5,889 bases of DNA. It comes from Dehalococcoidia bacterium. GTDB taxonomy: Bacteria > Chloroflexota > Dehalococcoidia > UBA2979. The stretch lies in the NCBI GenBank assembly GCA_023228765.1, contig JALOAM010000181.1, positions 1-5,889 on the forward strand, given 5' to 3'. Below the pieces are notes generated by a model. That model saw only the letters and a list, made by a program, of their open reading frames with translations. It was not told the origin of the DNA and searched no databases. This document shows, piece by piece, positions 1-5,889 of the stretch (position 1 is its first letter; the number at the start of each line of letters is the position of its first letter). The position numbers and the translations under genes were made by a program.

Positions 1-120
1 GAGGGCCTCGACTGGGTGGCGAACAACACCATGGTCGATGTCCTGCTCCGCCACTACCCGGGCCTCGAGCGCTCCCTCCGCGGGGTGCCGAACGCCTTCG
101 GGCCGTGGGCGCGCGTGTAG
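1..120 (+). CDS. C-terminal fragment of an upstream gene, possibly heme peroxidase/alpha-dioxygenase-like
   Basis: The frame is open from the first base and ends at TAG 118-120, giving the last 39 residues of a protein whose start lies outside the window. The tail reads as a helix-like stretch (NNTMVDVLLRHYPGL) followed by GVPNAFGPW and a short end. From memory, this pattern (T-x-x-DV-hydrophobic-x-RH-hydrophobic-P, then a short loop and an aromatic-rich AF-x-x-W end) resembles the C-termini of plant and bacterial alpha-dioxygenases and related animal-type heme peroxidases. No catalytic residue lies in the visible part, so this family call is a guess. The coding frame itself is well supported: the next gene begins 12 bases after the stop, behind a good ribosome binding site, as expected in an operon. 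A DUF or unrelated enzyme tail cannot be excluded. Confidence 0.75.
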   Translation, partial: EGLDWVANNTMVDVLLRHYPGLERSLRGVPNAFGPWARV

Positions 121-126
121 GGGAGG
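121..126 (+). promoter_or_regulatory. Ribosome binding site of the OYE-family gene
   Basis: GGGAGG lies directly after the upstream stop codon and six bases before ATG 133. It is the only strong purine-rich motif in the 12-base gap. It fixes the start at 133, because the in-frame stop at 118-120 excludes any earlier start. Confidence 0.8.
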
Positions 127-132
127 CCCACC

Positions 133-1491
133 ATGACCACCGAGGACGAAGCCGACCCGATCTTCCGGCCGCTGCGCTTCCGCAACGTGGAGGTGAAGAA
201 CCGCGTCTTCCGCTCCAACGTCTCCGGACGCTTCGACAACTACGACGGCTCCGGCTCCCAGACGCGCATCAACTGGGAGACGAAGTTCGCTCGGGGTGGC
301 GTGGGCGCGATCATCTCCTCGTTCGTGCCGGTCACGATCCGCGGGCGCATCGTGCCGAACTACGCCACGATCCACCGGGACGAGCACATCCCGTTCTGGC
401 GTGCGGTGGGCGACGCGGTCCACGAGTACGACTGCAAGTTCTTCATGCAGCTCAGCCACTCCGGCCGCCAGCGGGACATCCCGGGCGTCGAGTATGCCCA
501 CGGCCTGAGCTCCACCGACGATCCGGAACCCCTCCACGGGTTCATCCCGGACCGCATGACGCGCGCCGACATCAACGACACGGTTCGAGCCTTTGCGGAG
601 GGCGCCCGGCGCGCCCGCGAGGCGGGCCTCGACGGGGTGGAGCTGCACGGGGCGAACGGGTACCTGATCACGCAGTTCCTCTCGTCCGGCATCAATGACC
701 GCACGGACGAGTACGGCGGGTCGCTGGAGAACCGCGCGAGGTTCGTGATCGAGATCGTGCGCGCCATCCGGCAGGAGGCCGGCGACGACTTCCACCTGCA
801 GATGAAGATCTCCGCGCAGGACTTCGGCAACGCGATCTTCCCATGGGAGGCGAAGGGCAACACGCTCGAGGAGTCCATCCAGGTGTGCCGCTGGCTGGAG
901 GAGGCGGGCGTGGACGCCTTCCATGTCTCCACCGGCAACATGTTCCCGCATCCCCGGAACCCCGCCGGTGGCCTGCCGATGGAGGTGGTCCGCCACACCT
1001 ACGGCGCGATGGCCGCGTCCGGGAAGCACACGACGAGGAACTACCTGCTCTTCCGCTCGCCCCTCGGGCGTGCGTTCGGCTGGTGGTGGCGGCACAACGG
1101 CGGCCCGAAGAATCCCGAGGGCCTGACGCTGCAGGACGCGAGCGCAGTGAAGGCCGCTGTCTCCGTGCCGGTGATCTGCACCGGCGGCTTCCAGAGCGCC
1201 TCGGCGGTGCGGGTCGCCCTCGACTCGCAGGCGTGTGACGCCGTGTCCATCGCGCGCTCGCTGATCGCGAACAACGACCTGACCGAGTGGTGGCGGAAGG
1301 GACACGACCGCCCGCCTCGGCCGTGCACGTACTGCAACAAGTGCCTCGTGAATGGCACGGAGAATCCGCTGGGATGTTACGAGGAGGCGCGCTTCGACTC
1401 GCGCGAGGACATGATCCGCGAGGTCATGTCCGTCTTCTCGCCGACCTCGTTCCCGGCGGAGCAGCCAGGACGGACCCCGGAGCACGCGTGA
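133..1491 (+). CDS. Old Yellow Enzyme-family NADH:flavin oxidoreductase with [4Fe-4S] cysteine motif (FMN domain only)
   Basis: This 452-residue protein is a TIM-barrel FMN enzyme of the OYE/2,4-dienoyl-CoA reductase group. Such enzymes usually reduce the C=C bond of alpha,beta-unsaturated carbonyl compounds. Visible marks are the N-terminal PLRFRNVEVKNRVFRS strand region (13-28), FMQLSHSGRQ (104-113, FMN contact), HGANGYLITQFLS (172-184) with the substrate-binding pair H172/N175, RTDEYGGSLENRARF (190-204), MKIS (224-227) with Lys where many relatives have Arg, and the FMN-phosphate strand CTGGF (349-353). Cysteines 398, 401, 404 and 415 (C-x2-C-x2-C-x10-C) match the position of the iron-sulfur site in FadH and 2-enoate reductases. 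Unlike FadH (about 670 residues), the chain stops 37 residues after the last cysteine, so the FAD/NAD(P)H domain is absent and a separate electron donor is implied. An insertion with three consecutive Trp (317-319) sits around residues 295-332. There is no signal peptide, so it is probably cytoplasmic. The substrate is unknown. Confidence 0.93.
   Translation: MTTEDEADPIFRPLRFRNVEVKNRVFRSNVSGRFDNYDGSGSQTRINWETKFARGGVGAIISSFVPVTIRGRIVPNYATIHRDEHIPFWRAVGDAVHEYDCKFFMQLSHSGRQRDIPGVEYAHGLSSTDDPEPLHGFIPDRMTRADINDTVRAFAEGARRAREAGLDGVELHGANGYLITQFLSSGINDRTDEYGGSLENRARFVIEIVRAIRQEAGDDFHLQMKISAQDFGNAIFPWEAKGNTLEESIQVCRWLEEAGVDAFHVSTGNMFPHPRNPAGGLPMEVVRHTYGAMAASGKHTTRNYLLFRSPLGRAFGWWWRHNGGPKNPEGLTLQDASAVKAAVSVPVICTGGFQSASAVRVALDSQACDAVSIARSLIANNDLTEWWRKGHDRPPRPCTYCNKCLVNGTENPLGCYEEARFDSREDMIREVMSVFSPTSFPAEQPGRTPEHA
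1479..1482 (+). promoter_or_regulatory. Ribosome binding site of the di-heme cytochrome gene
   Basis: GGAG lies inside the end of the preceding gene, eight bases before ATG 1491. It supports ATG 1491 as the start over the long upstream extension of this frame (open back to 1287), which would be a shadow inside the flavoenzyme gene. GTG 1488, one codon earlier, is a possible but less well-spaced alternative. Confidence 0.6.
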
Positions 1492-2948
1492 TGATCGAGT
1501 GGTTCCACGGCCTCGGACGGGGCGCGCGCACCGGCATCGTCGCCGGGGGCGCGTTGCTCCTGGTGGTGGCCGCGTTCGGGATCTGGCTCTTTGCGTTCTT
1601 CCAGCATGATGATCCGGAGGAGTACGCGGACGACGTCCAGCACTTCCTCTACGGCTCGATCGGCTCGGAGGCCGCGGGCGGCATCCCGTACTGGATCTGG
1701 CGCGTCCTGCCCACGGTGTTCGCGGACCACCTGCCCGAAGGCCCCGGCGAGGGGTACGAGCGCTTCGGCCTGATCTACGAGGAGGGGAAGGACCGCCCGA
1801 TCGGCACCTCCCTCCGCGACCGGCCGTTCCCGATGATCGCGTTCAACTGCGCCGCCTGCCACGTCGGCACGGTCCGCGACTCGGAGGGCGCGACGCCTCG
1901 GCTCGTGCTCGGGATGCCCGCGCAGCAGCTCGACTTCCTCGCGTACCAGCGGTTCCTGATCGCGGCCGCGGAGGACGAGGACTTCGGCGGCGAGCACATC
2001 ATCGACGCGATCAAGGACATCAACCCGGACCTCGGGCTCTTCGAGGAGATGGCGTACCGCTTCATCGTCATCCCCCGCATGAAGGACGAGATCCTCGGGC
2101 GGGCGGAGGAGTTCGACTTCCTCAACGACCGCCCGGAGTGGGGGCCAGGCCGCGTCGACACGTTCAGCCCGTACAAGGTCCACTTCGGCGTGGACATGCT
2201 GGCGGACGACACCATCGGCACGGCGGATCTGCCGTCGCTGTGGAACCAGGCCGTCCGTGATGGGATGTACCTGCACTGGGATGCGAACAACAACTCGCTC
2301 TCGGAGCGCAACATCAGCGCCGCCCTCGGCGCCGGCGCGACCGAGGATTCCCTGGACTTCCCCTCGATCGAGCGCGTCGCGACGTGGATCCGCTCGCTGC
2401 CGGCGCCGGAGTTCCCCCCGGACCGCATCGACGCCGAGCTCGCGGAGGCGGGACGCGCGCTCTACACGCAGCATTGCGCGGCGTGTCACGCCCTCGGCGG
2501 GGAGCGTGTCGGCCAGCTGGAGCCGATCGAGAACGTGCGGACGGACCCGGAGCGGACGGACGCGTTCAATGACCAGATCGCGGAGCTGATGAACACCTAT
2601 GGTGGTGACCGCGACTGGGGCTTCGAGAACTTCCGTGCCACGGACGGCTATGCGAACAGCCCGCTGGATGGGATCTGGTTGCGTGCGCCGTACCTGCACA
2701 ATGGTTCCGTGCCGACGCTCTACGACCTGCTCCTGCCTGCCGACGAACGCCCGACGCAGTTCTATCGTGGCTCGGACATCTACGACTACCAGGACCTGGG
2801 CTTCGTCTCCAGCGGTGCGCAGGCAGAAGCGGACGGGTTCCTCTACGACACTACTCTCCGGGGGAACGGCAACGGCGGGCACGAGTACGGCACCAGCCTG
2901 ACTGAGCAGGAACGGCGCGCCCTCCTGGAGTACCTGAAGACCCAGTAG
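1491..2948 (+). CDS. Membrane-anchored di-heme cytochrome c, RoxA/MauG-like
   Basis: This is a 485-residue c-type cytochrome with two heme-attachment motifs, CAACH at 120-124 and CAACH at 329-333. Residues about 17-37 form one hydrophobic segment after an Arg-containing start (GLGRGART). This predicts an N-terminal anchor or uncleaved signal, with the rest in the periplasm or outside. Family marks between and after the hemes are WGPGRVDTFSPYKV (217-230), GTADLPSLWNQ (243-253), LHWDANNNSLSERN (261-274) and LDGIWLRAPYLHNGSVPTL (392-410). The last is the typical C-terminal signature of RoxA-like and bacterial di-heme peroxidase-like proteins. RoxA cleaves polyisoprene oxidatively, while most relatives have no assigned substrate. 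At 485 residues it is clearly shorter than RoxA (about 680), so a rubber-oxygenase role should not be assumed. It overlaps the flavoenzyme gene by one base (TGATG), suggesting translational coupling. A peroxidase, dioxygenase or electron-transfer role is possible. Confidence 0.92.
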   Translation: MIEWFHGLGRGARTGIVAGGALLLVVAAFGIWLFAFFQHDDPEEYADDVQHFLYGSIGSEAAGGIPYWIWRVLPTVFADHLPEGPGEGYERFGLIYEEGKDRPIGTSLRDRPFPMIAFNCAACHVGTVRDSEGATPRLVLGMPAQQLDFLAYQRFLIAAAEDEDFGGEHIIDAIKDINPDLGLFEEMAYRFIVIPRMKDEILGRAEEFDFLNDRPEWGPGRVDTFSPYKVHFGVDMLADDTIGTADLPSLWNQAVRDGMYLHWDANNNSLSERNISAALGAGATEDSLDFPSIERVATWIRSLPAPEFPPDRIDAELAEAGRALYTQHCAACHALGGERVGQLEPIENVRTDPERTDAFNDQIAELMNTYGGDRDWGFENFRATDGYANSPLDGIWLRAPYLHNGSVPTLYDLLLPADERPTQFYRGSDIYDYQDLGFVSSGAQAEADGFLYDTTLRGNGNGGHEYGTSLTEQERRALLEYLKTQ

Positions 2949-2965
2949 GGATTCAGCAGCGCGGC

Positions 2966-2983
2966 CCCGCGAGGGCGCGCGGG
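2966..2983 (+). other. GC-only hairpin in the spacer before the patatin-like gene
   Basis: CCCGCG (2966-2971) and CGCGGG (2978-2983) are perfect reverse complements separated by six bases, so the transcript can form a 6-bp G+C stem between the cytochrome stop and the next start. No T-run follows, so it is not a standard intrinsic terminator. It may be a weak attenuator or processing element, or a chance result of base composition. The rest of the 50-base spacer shows no promoter boxes that I can defend. Confidence 0.25.
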
Positions 2984-2986
2984 AAC

Positions 2987-2990
2987 GAGG
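2987..2990 (+). promoter_or_regulatory. Ribosome binding site supporting the GTG start of the patatin-like gene
   Basis: GAGG lies eight bases before GTG 2999. No in-frame ATG exists between the previous stop and this point. The first in-frame ATG (3077) has no comparable purine motif at the right distance, so GTG 2999 is preferred. Confidence 0.5.
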
Positions 2991-2998
2991 ACAGGGAC

Positions 2999-5889
2999 GT
3001 GTCGACGGAATCGGCCAGCCTCGCTGTCGTCGTGCGCGCTCGCCACGTCTACCGCTCACCCGGCGAGCCCACCTCCATGTTCGCGTCCCGCGCGCAGGTG
3101 CTGCCCGGCGACGCGCCCTCGCCGTTCGCGCAGGCGATCGCGGAGGCGGTGCCGCACGCCGTGCTTCAGGACACCGGCACGTGGCAGCTCCGCATCGAGC
3201 CGCGCGGGGCGCTGGAGGCCCTCTCGGACGCGGTGAGCGCGCAGCTCGCGGGCCGGGCGAAGCCGCAGATCGAGCTGGACGACGTGAGTGCCTCGCTGCA
3301 GGCCGTGATCCTCGTGGGCACCGTCACGGAGTTGCAGCTCGCGGAGAACTGGTGGGCGCGGGCGCTGGAGGTCACCGGCGCCACGGGCGGTCAGATCCTT
3401 GTCACGGAGGCGGCGGCTCGAGAGATCGAGCATGTCTCCATCGCCCGGTTCTACAAGTGGGAGCCGCGCGGCAAGGGGCCCGAGTTCTACGAGTGCATCT
3501 ACGACGACCGCCTCACGCTCCTCGACCCGCCGTTCGAGCGCATGTTCGCGACCGAGGTGGAGGAGTGGGTGGAGCCGCGGCGCGCGCAGCAGCTCGCACG
3601 CGGGTACGGCCGTGGCCCGATCGCTTCGCCGACGCGTCCGTCCGTGACGAACGACCTCTACGGCATCGCGCTCTCGGGCGGCGGGATGCGCTCCGCCACG
3701 TTCAGCCTCGGCGTCCTGCAGGCGCTCTCGCGGTACGACCTCCTCCAGCCGGCGGACTACCTCTCCACGGTGTCGGGCGGCGGGTACGTCGGCATCTCGC
3801 TCGCGGGACTGTGCGCGGAGGACCTCCCGTACCAGGGCCTCGGGCGTCTCGGTTCGGACTACGACCGCTTCCCCTTCGCGTTCCCTCGAGGCCGGCTGGA
3901 CGACCCGCTGTTCGGGGCGGAGGACCCGTCCTCCATCCCCGTCCACGGCAACGAGACGCCGGCGCTGTGGCACGTGCGGAAGTACGCCAACCTGCTCGGC
4001 GGGGGGATCGGGCTGTTCAACCTCCAGACGTGGCAGGCTGTCGGCCGTTACCTCGTGTCGACGGTGGCGCTCTGGCTCCTCTTCCTCGTCCCGGTCCTGG
4101 GGATCGGCGTCATCGTCGGCACGGGCGTGACGTACTGGACGTGGAACAACGTTCCGCAGATCGCCTCGGCGGCAGCGCGGCCGTGGCTTGCGCCCACGCT
4201 CGCCCTCGTGCCCCTGTTCCTCATCGTCTGGATCGGTATCGTCCGAGCCCTCCTGGGCCGCGGTCGTCTCGCGGTCGCGAGCGAGGTGCCGTTCCCGCAG
4301 CACACGTCAAGGGCCCGCGTGGCCGCGATCATGGCGGTGCTGCTGCTGGCGACCGTGATCGTGCTGCTGGCCGGGCTGCTCGTCTCGTTCTTCATGCAGG
4401 CGCTGGCGAACCAGACCTACCCGGAGCTGCCGGCGGACGCCGGCTCCCGGGACGGCCTCTGGCTCCACGCCATCCTCGCGCTGACGGTGCCCTCGATCGT
4501 CTTCGGGATCTTCGTCGCCCTGGGCTTCTCGACGATCGCGCTGGACCCGCGTCAGATCTTCTCGGCGCTCATCTTCATCGTCTTCCCGATCCCGTTCATG
4601 TTGATCACATTCCTGAACGGCGGTTCGGGTCGGTGGCTGACCGGTGCGTTCGTCCTCGGGCTGGTTGCCGCCGGGCTCTGCTCCGCGCAGGTGATCCGCA
4701 CCTCCGGCCCCGTGTGGGCCCCGAGGATGCTGCGCTTCCTCGCCGGTCTCGCGGCGACGCTGCTCATCGCGATGATCATCGGCGGTGCGGTCTGGCTGTA
4801 CGTCACCAACCGCTCGGTCCTCGGGCTGGACGACTCGCAGGAGTGGCAGCGGCGCGCGCTGTTCTTCTCCTCCGGCCTGAGCTCACTGATGGTCGCCTTC
4901 GGCCTGCCGAAGGTCTCCTCGACGGAGGGAGGCGGGATCGTCTCGCGCGTGCTGTTCGGCATCGGCGGGTACATCATCCTGTTCAGCATCGGGATCCTCG
5001 CGACGTGGGCGTTCTGGTTCCTCTTTGCCCGGACGGACAACGACTGGGTCGGCCCGGCCCTCGTCGGGTTCTTCCTCTTCACCCTTGCGTTCCCGCTCTG
5101 GCTGGGCTCGGACCGCGGGACGCTGCTGAACACGCTCTCGCTGAGCGGGGTGTACGAGGACCGCCTCCAGCAGACGTGGATCATCGGCGCGCGACCGCGC
5201 GTCACCGACCCGGCGGAGGCGGCGAGCCGTGTGCCGGACTCGGTCGCGCGGTGGCACTCGGTGTGGACGCGTCCCGACCTCACCGTAGGGCAGCTCCGAG
5301 GCAACGGCGCGCCCACGGTGCCGTACCCGCTTATCTGCGCCACGCTGAACATCCCCGGCAGCCGCGGCGACAAGCTCCCGGAGCGGAAGGCGGACTCGTT
5401 CGTCATCGCGCCGCTCTACACCGGCTCGGCCATGTCGCGCTGGTCGCCCACGGGTTCGCTGAAGGCGTTCTCGCACATGACGCTCGCGCGGGCCGCCTCG
5501 ATCTCCGGCGCGGCCGTCTCGCCGAACATGGGTGAGAAGACCTCGCGGACGCTCAGCGTCCTCACCACGCTGTTCAACGTGCGCATCGGCCGGTGGGTGC
5601 AGAACCCCCGGAACGCGCTGGGCCGAGGGCGGGCGCTCCGCTACGTGAACGCGCTCCCCGCCATGCTGTACGTCCGCGAGCTCCTCGGCATCGCGAACCG
5701 GGAGGACGAGTTCGTCTACCTCTCGGACGGCGGGCACTTCGAGAACCTCGGGGTGTACGAGCTGTTCCGGCGGCGTTGTCGCTACATCGTCGCGGTGTCC
5801 GCGGACACGCTCGTCGATGGTGGCGTGGACGCCATGGGGAACCTCGGCACGGCGCTGCGCATGGCGCGCGTGGACTTCGGCGTGGAGGT
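2999..5889 (+). CDS. Large membrane-spanning patatin-like phospholipase, partial (3' end beyond the window)
   Basis: The frame is open from GTG 2999 to the window end (963 full codons) with no stop. Residues 1-218 match no domain I recognise. The patatin fold begins at LYGIALSGGGMRSATFSLG (220-238). GGGMR (227-231) is the oxyanion-hole loop, and STVSGGGYVG (256-265) carries the likely nucleophile S259; the usual first Gly of G-x-S-x-G is Thr here. Residues about 350-705 hold around ten hydrophobic segments (approximately 351-378, 397-417, 440-466, 487-509, 519-540, 545-562, 578-601, 621-637, 650-675, 684-704). The fold then resumes, and the catalytic Asp is D910 in YLSDGGHFENLGVYEL (907-922), followed by RYIVAVSAD (928-936) and LGTALRMARVDFG (949-961). 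Patatins hydrolyse acyl esters of membrane lipids with a Ser-Asp dyad. Here the active site would sit at the membrane on the loops flanking the helices. The C-terminus is not visible. Family assignment is firm; substrate and activity are not. Confidence 0.9.
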   Translation, partial: MSTESASLAVVVRARHVYRSPGEPTSMFASRAQVLPGDAPSPFAQAIAEAVPHAVLQDTGTWQLRIEPRGALEALSDAVSAQLAGRAKPQIELDDVSASLQAVILVGTVTELQLAENWWARALEVTGATGGQILVTEAAAREIEHVSIARFYKWEPRGKGPEFYECIYDDRLTLLDPPFERMFATEVEEWVEPRRAQQLARGYGRGPIASPTRPSVTNDLYGIALSGGGMRSATFSLGVLQALSRYDLLQPADYLSTVSGGGYVGISLAGLCAEDLPYQGLGRLGSDYDRFPFAFPRGRLDDPLFGAEDPSSIPVHGNETPALWHVRKYANLLGGGIGLFNLQTWQAVGRYLVSTVALWLLFLVPVLGIGVIVGTGVTYWTWNNVPQIASAAARPWLAPTLALVPLFLIVWIGIVRALLGRGRLAVASEVPFPQHTSRARVAAIMAVLLLATVIVLLAGLLVSFFMQALANQTYPELPADAGSRDGLWLHAILALTVPSIVFGIFVALGFSTIALDPRQIFSALIFIVFPIPFMLITFLNGGSGRWLTGAFVLGLVAAGLCSAQVIRTSGPVWAPRMLRFLAGLAATLLIAMIIGGAVWLYVTNRSVLGLDDSQEWQRRALFFSSGLSSLMVAFGLPKVSSTEGGGIVSRVLFGIGGYIILFSIGILATWAFWFLFARTDNDWVGPALVGFFLFTLAFPLWLGSDRGTLLNTLSLSGVYEDRLQQTWIIGARPRVTDPAEAASRVPDSVARWHSVWTRPDLTVGQLRGNGAPTVPYPLICATLNIPGSRGDKLPERKADSFVIAPLYTGSAMSRWSPTGSLKAFSHMTLARAASISGAAVSPNMGEKTSRTLSVLTTLFNVRIGRWVQNPRNALGRGRALRYVNALPAMLYVRELLGIANREDEFVYLSDGGHFENLGVYELFRRRCRYIVAVSADTLVDGGVDAMGNLGTALRMARVDFGVE

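Noticed and set aside
1287..1490. N-terminal extension of the cytochrome frame back to 1287
   Set aside because: The extension lies wholly inside the flavoenzyme gene, has shadow-like composition, and would bury the membrane anchor. ATG 1491 has a well-placed GGAG.
2949..2998. Rho-independent terminator between the cytochrome and patatin-like genes
   Set aside because: A 6-bp GC stem exists, but there is no T-run after it, so it does not meet the standard pattern.
1377..3059. Open frame of 560 codons on the - strand
   Set aside because: It lies antisense to the cytochrome gene and is rich in Arg, Val and Glu with no recognisable motif. The + strand frame has two CxxCH sites and family signatures.
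3056..4303. Open frame of 415 codons on the - strand
   Set aside because: It is antisense to the patatin-like gene, has an Arg/Asp/Glu-rich composition and no family features. It is a codon-bias shadow.
3181..5535. Open frame of 784 codons on the + strand overlapping the patatin-like gene
   Set aside because: Its translation is dominated by Arg, Ala, Gly and Pro with no domain motif, as expected for a shifted frame in G+C-rich DNA. The frame starting at 2999 carries clear patatin motifs at both ends.
4552..5737. Two overlapping 284-codon open frames on the - strand
   Set aside because: They overlap each other in different frames and lie opposite the membrane segments and C-terminal patatin part. 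Neither has a convincing domain.
2999..5889. Patatin-like frame as two fused genes or a frameshift artefact
   Set aside because: The frame is continuous for 963 codons, with the nucleophile half and the Asp half in the same frame and the membrane segments lying cleanly between them. An insertion within the fold explains it better than an error.

Overview
The window is a G+C-rich bacterial segment, with strong G/C bias at third codon positions. All recognisable genes are on the + strand and tightly packed. The sequence alone does not fix the taxon. A membrane-anchored c-type di-heme protein, a very large membrane-spanning patatin-like protein and short Shine-Dalgarno-led spacers would suit a high-GC Gram-negative such as a myxobacterium, gemmatimonadote or related environmental lineage. 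That assignment is inference.

Layout: (1) positions 1-120 hold the last 39 codons of a gene that begins upstream. Its tail faintly resembles the C-terminus of alpha-dioxygenase/animal-type heme peroxidases. (2) 133-1491 is an Old Yellow Enzyme-type FMN oxidoreductase with a FadH-like four-cysteine [4Fe-4S] motif but no FAD/NAD(P)H domain. (3) 1491-2948 overlaps it by one base (TGATG) and encodes a short, membrane-anchored di-heme cytochrome c of the RoxA/MauG-like type. (4) After a 50-base spacer, a GTG-started reading frame runs from 2999 out of the window (963 complete codons seen). It encodes a patatin-like acyl hydrolase whose catalytic Ser and Asp are about 650 residues apart, with roughly ten predicted membrane helices between them.

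The first three genes look like one transcriptional unit, with a 12-base gap and then a 1-base overlap. The fourth may be part of the same unit or have its own signals in the 50-base spacer. Together they combine a lipid-acyl hydrolase, one or two heme oxygenase/peroxidase-like proteins and an enone-reducing flavoenzyme family. By analogy this recalls an oxylipin route (release acyl chain, oxygenate, reduce the enone), but no substrate can be read from the sequence. No RNA gene, mobile element, CRISPR array or notable repeat was seen. No stretch longer than 300 bases lacks a gene.
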